Of a stretch of 64,000 nt of DNA, positions 55,000 to 64,000 are shown piece after piece. The stretch is taken from contig JASANE010019511.1 in NCBI GenBank assembly GCA_030248225.1, positions 1 to 64,000 on the forward strand, read 5' to 3'. The translations under genes were made by a program, and so were the position numbers. The stretch comes from Trileptium ribeirensis. Lineage: Eukaryota; Nematoda; Enoplea; Enoplida; Thoracostomopsidae. The notes beneath the pieces were generated by a model. It did no database searches, was not told the DNA's origin, and saw nothing but the letters and a program-made list of their open reading frames with translations. The first letter of the stretch is position 1, and every line of letters begins with the position of its first letter.

Positions 55000-56030
55000 A
55001 TCACATATTATTACGCCAGTATATAATTGTAATAGAAATCTCAATGAATATTTAGTATAAAAATATTCATAAAAGAACTGAGTACAGAAATTCAATAGTT
55101 AGTTTTTCCAATATATTTTTTATCATCCAGTACATTGTGTTAGTGTATACATATCGTAATTGCGTTACCAACGTTACGAACGATGTTTCGCTTGGACTGT
55201 CCGTCCGTACATGTATATATATAGTAGATAAAATGTATTTTGATTGTATTTAAATAAATACATTCTCAGATATGTATATATGTTGTAGGGAAGACCCTGT
55301 CTTATACATGACAGTAGTCTGAAATCGCAGCAATTTTTCGCTAAAGTGCAATGACAATAAAGGTGTACAAATGTATGTTACATACCTTTATGTAGGAAGG
55401 ATACACGAAATATTGACTAAATGTAGATATACAATCATAACGTACATAATATAATATAGTAAATATAGTAAAATACAAAAAGTGACAAAAGTAAAATGGT
55501 TTAGGAGGCAACGCATTTAAAATACAGACACCGAGTTTAGTAATACAAAACAATGATTGATACAAACAGATTGTGAATATAGAAATAATATATAAAAATG
55601 GAAAAAAATATATCTATAATATTTTTGTTCAAATATATATTTTATTATAACGATGTTAAGAATTTTAATGTAGTAGCTCAAAATTTATGGACAATAAAAT
55701 AGAGAATACAGCAGTGGCAAGAGTTTGTGGTGGCTTTTTGAGAAGAGTATAGCACTTTACGACTTCAGCTATAAACGCTTTAAGCGGGTCTTTAATTCTA
55801 CAAAATTGTTCGACCCACATTAAACGCGGGGGTGTCTCTGAATTCGGGATCCAAGAACATGGGTGGGTGTAAATTTAGCGGTACAAAAACAGGGGTGAGG
55901 TATAAGTCCGTGCTCCAAGAGCCTGGGAGGGGATATGGCGAGGGCCGCGACAACGATCTCCGTACTCGTTGGGAGAGATCTCGAGCCTTAAGCGCCTGAT
56001 GTCTGATTCAAACACCAAAAATCTATTCGA
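55000..56030. other. no exon seen
   Basis: AT-rich to 55780, with TATATATA runs near 55210, then a GC-richer patch at 55800-55990 (AACGCGGGGGTGTCTCTGAA) that may be another GC-edged element fragment. Confidence 0.35.
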
Positions 56031-56033
56031 TAT

Positions 56034-56297
56034 TTAGTATTTTGCGGCCTGGGACACCGTTGTCTTTACTGCTGTACTCGGGATGGTGTCCTCGGTGCAG
56101 TCCTCTATACAGTTATATTGGCTAAGACAGTGTTGCATGTACTGTTCTATTGGTGGCTTCGGACAGCTTGGCTTATACTGTTCTATTTGGGGGCCTCGGA
56201 CACCGAAACGACGTGGGGGTACTAGGTCTGGATTTGGTTGTCGAAAAACATGTGTGGGGTGATCATGTTTATAATGACCCAACAAGTGGGGCACAAA
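56034..56297 (-). CDS. second exon of a candidate two-exon gene
   Basis: On the minus strand a very long pyrimidine tract (TTGCTGTTGTTTTCGTTCTT then GCTTCCCTAAG) precedes 56297. The frame, in phase zero, reads FVPHLLGHYKHDHPTHVFRQ, then PNPDLVPPRRFGVRG, and two IEQY repeats (PQIEQYKPSC and PPIEQYMQHC), then a Cys/Asp tract, CLSQYNCIEDCTED, and a stop at 56034. That gives 87 residues. It joins the 56581-56829 exon without a phase change across a 283-base intron (56298-56580). Pro/Cys-rich tail. Family unknown. Confidence 0.45.
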   Translation of the reverse strand, partial: FVPHLLGHYKHDHPTHVFRQPNPDLVPPRRFGVRGPQIEQYKPSCPKPPIEQYMQHCLSQYNCIEDCTEDTIPSTAVKTTVSQAAKY

Positions 56298-56580
56298 CTT
56301 AGGGAAGCAAGAACGAAAACAACAGCAACATACCGCCGACGAAGACAATGAAAAGATGAAACACTGTCACACTTTTCAGCAGAGTCGACAAACATCGATT
56401 CTGGCCCTAACTAGCCATCAATGTGATTAATCTATGCGTAATTTGTAGAGGGATGGCATGATTTCAATTCAACCATAACCATAACCTCTTTACAACCCGT
56501 TTCCATGAACACTGTAGCCGCTTGTTGTAAAGATAAAATGGCATACGATTTTCTCCTTTGATCAATGCTTGATAGCTAAC

Positions 56581-56829
56581 CTGGGTAACATTAGGAGATC
56601 GGATCGATGCGGTGCATTTCATCGTGTCCAAATAAGACTTGTTGGTGTAACTGTAGTCTGTGATTGATCGAGTGAGGCCCGTTAGTACCGAGCGATATTC
56701 GACAGCATCAGACTCAACACTAAATGGCGACCATGTGAAATTTGATAGTGCCGGAATGATACTCGTGCTAGAGTGACACTGGTTAGTGCTCAAGTGCGAG
56801 GATTGCTCCCTAAGCGAAGCTGCTGCCAT
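56581..56829 (-). CDS. first exon of a candidate two-exon gene
   Basis: The ATG at 56829 has a perfect start context (GCCATGG). The frame reads MAAASLREQSSHLSTNQCHS, then STSIIPALSNFTWSPFSVES, DAVEYRSVLTGLTRSITDYS and ends SIRSPNVTQ at donor CCCAG|GTTAGC, exactly 83 codons. It has three N-glycosylation-type sequons (NFT, NKS, NVT) but no obvious signal peptide. A TATA box lies about 50 bases upstream. With the second exon it would encode about 170 residues. Product unknown. If the donor is not used, the frame continues to 56464. Confidence 0.5.
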
Positions 56830-56879
56830 GGCCGTGTCGTCATATAGAAGTTAGTCAACAATTGTGATGTTGGCCGACT

Positions 56880-56887
56880 TATTTATA
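56880..56887 (-). promoter_or_regulatory. TATA box of the 56.0-56.8 kb gene
   Basis: The minus strand reads GACTTTTATAAATAAGTCGG. TATAAATA lies about 50 bases before the ATG, which would place the start of transcription roughly 20-30 bases ahead of it. No other core element is certain. Confidence 0.4.
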
Positions 56888-57024
56888 AAAGTCATATGAA
56901 GAAAAAATAAGGATTTTGGTTTTATAAATGGAAATATATAGATCTTGTAATCCTTATAATATATTTGCAGTTTACGTGTGCTTATGTAGCATGTTCACGA
57001 TATCTTATCGTCCATCTCATGCAC

Positions 57025-57333
57025 CTGGCAATGAGAGTGACGATCTTTTTCTTGAATTTGGAGCAAATTTTGTGTTGTAACATATATATAATTTTTGTCA
57101 CAGTCCTCGGGCTGTAACATTGTTTTCGAGATTTGCTCAAACTCTATATTAAACATCGTGCCAAGCAGGAGATGTGTTAAATTGTACAACCCACCCAAAC
57201 AAATATATCTACTCCAACTGCAAACTGTAATGTTGTAGTTTTTAGTGTCGGACGTCGTTGTCCAATAGCCGTATAAAAACGATGCGATACTTGGGGCAAT
57301 TTCCACTACGCCTTTCCAAGCGTCAACTTTCGT
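57025..57333 (-). CDS. internal exon candidate (309 nt), possibly extracellular
   Basis: Minus-strand acceptor CCTTTGAGATTTTAAG precedes 57333 and donor TGCCAG|GTGCAT follows 57025. In phase zero it gives 103 codons: TKVDAWKGVVEIAPSIASFL, YGYWTTTSDTKNYNITVCSW and GGLYNLTHLLLGTMFNIEFE, ending NYIYVTTQNLLQIQEKDRHS then HCQ. Two sequons (NIT, NLT) and spaced Cys suggest a secreted or extracellular domain. The closing IYVTTQNLLQI followed by Cys is faintly like the end of a sema-type propeller, but this is too weak to name. It lies upstream of the 56.8 kb TATA box, so it belongs to another gene or to an upstream exon of the same one. Confidence 0.55.
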
Positions 57334-57339
57334 CTTAAA

Positions 57340-60300
57340 ATCTCAAAGGTTAGAAACATACAAGTATATAGCGTGTTATATAATATAACGTAAGAAATAC
57401 AATATATTATTATACGAATTACTTATATTTCTTAACAAAGCAGTTTGAACGAATAGCTGTGTGAATGATCGATTGGTTTGATGGTTGTTCATAGCTAGCT
57501 ATTCCTGGCAAGTTCCGCTATCTAACCCTTCTGTTTTCCACTATTTTATCAATGGATTACATAAAAAACCAAACGTAGTTATTCACAGAACTGTGTCCAG
57601 AACTTGTTGAAGATAAGAATTTTCACGGCAAGGTTACAATTTCACCCTTAGCTGAAACCGCGAAATATTGCGCCATGTATTAGTTACTAACTTTGGTAAC
57701 TGCTGTGACCCCGTTCTCTGGAGAAAAATCAATTCAAACTCGCTTCATAAGTTTTACCCGAATCACACTTCCCCACTTTTACTGTTTTGCTGAATCATGT
57801 TGTTCAATTTTCCACAACTATTTATTAATTCAGATATGTTTAAATGTCGCCCAGCAGCGGTATTGGAGACCACACTGATACTACCGCATTTCGGTGGTTG
57901 CCTTCCAGTTTACAACAACAAAAGAAATTTTTTCAACTTGTAGCCATCAGTTCGATCTTTTGGGTCAACCCCCATAATGTATGGGTAGCACCCCAACTAA
58001 AACGTTTTGCCACTGGTGTGTAATCAAATTTTTTCTTTTCGTGTGACGATAGTTAAAACCAAATTGGTTCAAATTTTTTTCTTTGAAAAACTTTATGTAA
58101 ATCCAAATATATTTATTGAAATGTAAGTTTTTACCGTCGTTATTTTATTTTTATAGAACCAAATTTAACAAAGTACATAGTGTTTCATTTTATATATATA
58201 ATTTTCTAAATAAAACACAACAAAATACTTATATATTAAAGTAAAACTAGCTACAAATCTTATGTTTTCGGTAGATTATTATCAACAGTGGCAACTTTGC
58301 TTATAAAGATAGGTTTAGGTTTTGAAAGAAGAAAAATGGAACAACGCTTTCAAGTGTTACTATCGCAATACGTATGGTTTGCGCAGGCGTAAAAGATCTG
58401 TGATCGAAAATGTTTTTATAGCAACAAATGTGAATTGTGAAAGCAAGTAGGAATTGCAATTTGTAACGTAATTATTTGGATAGTAAATTTCATTTTTAGC
58501 TAGCACACTCCGATTGCTGCATTTTTGTCACTAATAACGCGCACGAGTACCTAGCGGATCCAGAAGGGAAGGGGTGAGGGGCTCGAGCTGGTACTAATTT
58601 TAATGATTAAACTTTAAAAAAGTGTTAAAAGAATTGGTCGAATTCCGTGCGTGCCTCCCGTCAACAATTCCTGGATCAGTCATGCCAATAATCTGCAAAT
58701 AAAAATCATCCTAATCGGTTCAGTGTGTAAGTCAGAAATACATGCTTTAGGGATTCTATCCGGCGGAAGTTTTGTATGCGGCAAGAAGTGCCGCGAAACT
58801 CAAAAAACTAAACGACGTGCTGTGATAATTTTGTCATAGATAAAAGAAAACTTGCACCCACTGTGAAATTTCATCAGATAATTATGCTTTTATGAAGCCG
58901 AGCTTGTTCAAACCACTGATCAAGTGTGAATGCCATAAAATTAATATTTTGTGTCACACAATATAACGGCAGCACACGTACATACGTAAGCTATAAAATT
59001 TCATTTCATAATAGTTTTGTGCATTAGGATCCAATCAAAGTAAAGCCGTTAGGCAATTTATACACCTAATAAATATATATCTTTCCTTGAAGAGTGATCG
59101 AATTTCATGATTTAAAATATAATAAAGAAGCATTATGTTCGTTCACATCATAGTAACATGTTATATACCATTATACACAATGACACCACCAGCGCATTTA
59201 CTCTGTCCAGTGAAGTGATTTTTCTTGGTAAAATGAATTTGGATGAATGTACAGAAGTTGATTAATTTTTATACCAAACAAATATCAGAATAATGTTCGC
59301 ATGTGAAAACAATGGTTTAATAGCTATATTTTGGGCTAACACCAATTTAGGTGCCAGCTGTTGATCAGACAGAATTGATATCTTCGTAGTATGTACATAT
59401 GTTATTTGGCGGAATTTTCTTCTCCATCCAAGTCCTACCTTTTATGGACAAAAAGTGATAAATATTGTTCCGTCTATTATCCGCTCGTTGACCTCAGCTG
59501 TTATGACTCAAATTTAGTATATACTTTTATTTTAATTTTACTTAAATTTCAAGTTTATAGTTAGCATCTATTACGTGATTTTAGGATTCATATGTCCCTT
59601 ACACGAACCGAACTGTTGTGGAAGTACTTGCTTAAATACTCAGAATTTGAAAAATTTACAGAAACAGTCAACAATTCATCCATTAGCGCGCTCTAAAATA
59701 TAGATACGTTGAATTGTATTTAAATAAACACAATTTCATATGAGAAGCAATGTCAAAATAGGAATGACGAGTGACACAATTAGCGAACGTTTCAGAAATT
59801 TCGAACTCAATGTCTTGAAACGGATGCATGTGTGTCGCTGCAAACATTGCTCACAGTAGTATACTTTAAGGCATGATTATTTTTCTGCATGCAAACAAGT
59901 ACAATGGCGGATTTGCGACCAATGAAATTTTACATAAGGGCCATACCTGGTCAACACGGAGAAATGCCGGACGACGGAGAGTAGGGTGCGTGCGGCGCGT
60001 TCGGCGCCTATGGGTTCGGGGCCTACGGCGCCTGCACGAGGTTGGACGACGGTCAGAGGGGAAGGGTTAAGCCTCAAAAGCGTATCGCGTCAGCCTCCTG
60101 ACCATGTATGATACGATTTTAGGGATGTTGAACAAAGGTTAGGCACAGTTGGTGTCATTTCTGTTCAGCGGCCAGATTAGGATAAAATATTTAAGCTGCG
60201 CTGAAGTGTGCCACAAAAACTGAAACGATGGCAGAGTCCTTTTTCTGGAACGGTGAATGAACTTTAGTCGTTGGGGTTTTAACGCGTTCCAGTGGTAAGA

Positions 60301-61015
60301 TGAACAATGCAATGACAGGTTGGAGGAAAATGTAGTTTGATAAAAGACAAAAACAAAGCCAACCCATGAACAGTTAACTACGATATTAAACTAGTGTAAC
60401 ACAATGTATTTCATATCAATTAAGCTTACATAGCGGAGCATTACGTATATATTACAAATACATGAACGTTTAAATCAAATATCTTATACACCACCATCCA
60501 GGGGGATAGATGGTGGTGAAAAATTGCTAAGATAAAAATTTTAAAGTGCAAAAATTTCTTTATAAATTTGTTTAAATTCGTTGAAATTGAGCAAACATCT
60601 CGAATCGGCTAAAAATGTCGACGTGATCTAATCTTCCTCGCTGCGCGGAATTAAAAAAAAATGATTATGCTTGATGTTGCAAAACTGTGATTTTCTAATC
60701 TTTTAAGAACACAAATGATATCTTGGACAGAGATATGTTAATATCCAATATTTAGATATTGTCGAAGCGCATGTTGAATATACTACTGTATAAGTGTATA
60801 GACATTGCACTTATAAATAAGTGTTATAGGTGATTTGACCATTCTGGTAGCCGGATTCATCATTAATTAAATTAGGTTTATATCGTTAAATACTCCACTA
60901 GAATCACTTCACTACAAACCTAACGCTAACCCTAAGATGTATATTATTGATTTAGCATGACTTATACGAGGGTATGTATGAACGTTAAGATTTGTGGAGG
61001 CGTTCAAACTATTTG
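57340..61015. other. no gene seen
   Basis: AT-rich spacer. 58549-58600 has GC-edged element words (CTAGCGGATCCAGAAGGGAA), shared with 23055. 59960-60110 is GC-rich (GCGTGCGGCGCGTTCGGCGC) with chance frames on both strands. Confidence 0.4.
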
Positions 61016-61017
61016 AA

Positions 61018-64000
61018 AATACAAAATTAAAATTACTCAGGGGCGAAGTAGAGAAGTGCCAGCACTACAGCGCATTGCTACTTTTAACTTAATCACTTTT
61101 CATTAATGTCGGCTTCGCTTGACAAGACCATATAGGGACAGTTATTGATACAAAATAAAAAAAACTGTGGGGCGAAATAGAAAAGTAGCAGCACAACAGC
61201 GCGTTGCTACTTTCAATTTAATCGGCTTTTATTAATGTCGGCTTCACTTGACATGACCATATAGGGACAGTTATTGATACAAAATAAAAATTACTGTGGG
61301 ACGAAATAGAAAAGTAGCAGAAGTACAGCGCATTGCTACTTTCAACTTAATCGGCTTTTATTAATGTCGGCTTCACTTGACAAGACCATATAGGGACAGT
61401 TATTGATACAAAATTAAAATTACTGTGGGGCGAGATAGAAAAGTAGCGGCGCTACAGCGCGTTGCTACTTTCAATTTAATCGGCTTTTATTAATGTCGGC
61501 TTCGCTTGACAAGACCATATAGAGACAGTTATTGATACAAAATTAAAATACTGTGGGGCGAAATAGAAAAGTAGCAGCACTACAGCGCGTTGCTACTTTC
61601 AACTTAATCGGCTTTTATTAATGTCGACTTCACTTGACAAGACCATATAGGGACAGTTATTGATACAAAATTAAAATTACTATGGGCGAAATTGAAAAGT
61701 AGCAGGACTACAGCGCATTGCTACTTTCAGCTTAATCGGCTTTTACTAATGTCGGCTTCACTCCACAAGACCATATAGGGACAGTTATTGATACAAAATA
61801 AAAATTACTGTGGGGCGAAATAGAAAAGTGGCAGCACTACAGCGCGTTGCTACTTTCAACATAAGTCGGCTTTTATTAATGTCGGCTTCACTCCACAAGA
61901 CCATATAGGGACAGTTATTGATACAAAATTAAAATTACTGTGGGCGAAACAGAAAAGTAGCAGGACTACTGCGCATTGCTACTTTCAACTCAATCGGCTT
62001 TTATTAATGTCGGCTTCACTTGACAAGACCATATAGGGACAGTTATTGATACAAAATTAAAATACTGTGGGGCGAGAGAAGAGCGACACTACACCTGGTT
62101 GTGGCTTCAAACTTAATCGCTTTCATGTCGGCTGTTTCAAGCCATAGGGACAGTGTACAAAATAAAAATTTCTGTGGGGCGAAATAGAAAAGTAGCAGCA
62201 CTACAGCGCGTTGCTACTTTCAACTTAATCGGCTTTTACTAATGTCGGCTTCACTTGACAAGACCATATAGGGACAGTTATTGATACAAAATAAAAATTT
62301 CTGTGGGGCGAAAAAAAAAGAGAGAAGTAAGGATAAATCGTTTCCCACAGCTGGATAGAAAAGTAGCAGCACTACAGCGCGTTGCTGCTTTCAACTTAAT
62401 CGGCGTTTATTAATGTCGACTTCACTTGACAAGACCATATAGGGACAGTTATTGATACAAAATTAAAATTACTGTGGGCGAAACAGAAAAGTAGCAGGAC
62501 TACAGCGCATTGCTACTTTCAACTTAATCGGCTTTTACTAATGTCGGCTTCACTTGACAAGACCATATAGGGACAGTTATTGATACAAAATAAAAATTTC
62601 TGTGGGGCGAAATAGAAAAGTAGCAGCACTACAGCGCGTTGCTACTTTCAACTTAATCGGCTTTTATTAATGTCGGCTTCACTCGACAAGACCATATAGG
62701 GAGAGTTATTGGTACAAAATTAAAATTACTGTGAGGCGAAATAGAAAAGTAGCAGCACTACAGCGCGTTGCTACTTTCTACTACGTGGGCTTTTATTAGT
62801 GTCGACTACACTCCACAAGACCATATAGGGACAGTTATTGATACAAAATTAAAATTACTATGGGCGAAATTGAAAAGTAGCAGGACTACAGCGCATTGCT
62901 ACTTTCAGCTTAATCGGCTTTTATTAATGTCGGCTTCCCTCCACAAGACCATATAGGGACCGTTATTGATACAAAATAAAAATTACTGTGGGGCGAAATA
63001 GAAAAGTAGCAGCACTACAGCGCGTTGCTACTTTCAACATAAGTCGGCTTTTATTAATGTCGGCTTCACTCCACAAGACCATATAGGGACAGTTATTGAT
63101 ACAAAATTAAAATTACTGTGGGCGAAACAGAAAAGTAGCAGGACTACAGCGCATTGCTACTTTCAACTTAATCGGCTTTTATTAATGTCGGCTTCACTTG
63201 ACAAGACCATATAGGGACAGTTATTGATACAAAATAAAAATTTCTGTGGGGCGAAATAGAAAAGTAGCAGCACTACAGCGCGTTTCTACTAACTAATCGG
63301 CTTTACTTAAATGCGGCTCGTCTACAAGACCATATAGGGACAGTATATACAAAATAAAATACGGGGGAAAATAGAAAAAGAGCAGGACTACAGCGCATTG
63401 CTACTTTCAACTTAATCGGCTTTTATTAATGTCAGCTTCACTTGACAAGACCATATAGGGACAGTTATTGATACAAAATAAAAATTTCTGTGGGGCGAAA
63501 TAGAAAAGTAGCAGCAGTACAGCACATTGCTACTTTCAACTTAATCGGCTTTTATTAATGTCGGCTTCACTTGACAAGACCATATAGGGACAGTTATTGG
63601 TACAAAATTAAAATTACTGTGGGGCGAAATAGAAAAGTAGCAGCACTACAGCGCGTTGCTACTTTCAACTTAATCGGCTTTTACTAATGTCGGCTTCACT
63701 TGACAAGACCATATAGGGACAGTTATTGATACAAAATTAAAATACTGTGGGGCGAAATAGAAAAGTAGCAGCACTACAGCGCGTTGCTACTTTCAACTTA
63801 ATCGGCGTTTATTAATGTCGACTTCACTTGACAAGACCATATAGGGACAGTTATTGATACAAAATTAAAATTACTGTGGTGCGAAAACGAAAAGTAGCAG
63901 CACTACAGCGCGTTGCTACTTTCAACTTAATCGGCTTTTAGTAATGTCAGCTTCACTCCACAAGACCATCTCAGGAACAGTTATTGATACAAAATTAAAA
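61018..64000 (+). repeat. satellite array, about 129-base monomer, about 23 copies
   Basis: The monomer contains GACCATATAGGGACAGTTAT, TGATACAAAATTAAAATTAC, TGTGGGGCGAAATAGAAAAG, TAGCAGCACTACAGCGCGTT and GCTACTTTCAACTTAATCGG. TATAGGGAC starts at 61131, 61260, 61389 and 61518, giving a period of 129. Each unit has inverted AAAGTAGCA and TGCTACTTT arms around a 12-15 base loop. Two classes alternate: GCAGCACTACAGCGCGTTGC and GCAGGACTACAGCGCATTGC, the latter with TGTGGGCGAAA. Degenerate units occur near 62071-62150 and 63285-63365, and a non-satellite insert lies near 62311-62352. The array continues past the window edge. Confidence 0.95.

Overview
The window is AT-rich eukaryotic DNA of animal type. 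It has widely spaced exons with GT-AG borders, non-LTR retrotransposon debris, several families of short non-autonomous elements, minisatellites, and a satellite array that runs off the right edge. There are no bacterial operons, CRISPR arrays or rRNA genes. An invertebrate is likely: CR1-like elements with PHD-type ORF1 zinc fingers, low GC and some introns of 100-300 bases. A tunicate or another small invertebrate fits, but nothing here fixes the species.

Layout. 1-340: a coding-like remnant on the minus strand. 1.7-6.2 kb: a nest of CR1-like LINE pieces, including a tandemly duplicated ORF1-ORF2 fusion, a decayed reverse transcriptase, and endonuclease pieces in a large inverted repeat. 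A tRNA-like sequence lies at 5.6 kb. 7.1-7.8 kb: a compact candidate minus-strand gene. 8-57 kb: mostly intron-like or intergenic DNA carrying a series of minus-strand exon candidates. The best are at 57.2, 48.1, 45.2, 41.1, 40.7, 38.3, 33.9, 30.9, 28.9, 27.4, 16.6 and 9.9 kb. Several neighbouring pairs have matching phase: 48.1 to 45.2 to 41.1 to 40.7, 38.3 to 33.9, and 30.9 to 28.9. One or more long minus-strand genes with kilobase introns are the simplest reading. The 41.1 kb exon holds a membrane segment. I could not name any of these genes.

52.7-53.9 kb: a minus-strand open frame resembling transmembrane helices 6 and 7 of a rhodopsin-type receptor. An eight-unit, 87-base (29-codon) minisatellite sits just before helix 6. 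56.0-56.9 kb: a candidate two-exon minus-strand gene with a TATA box. 61.0-64.0 kb: a satellite of about 129-base monomers with at least two monomer classes and a visible 1178-base higher-order period.

Exons were inferred by eye from open frame, splice-site quality and phase. No similarity search was possible. Confidence values reflect this, and exon borders are proposals.
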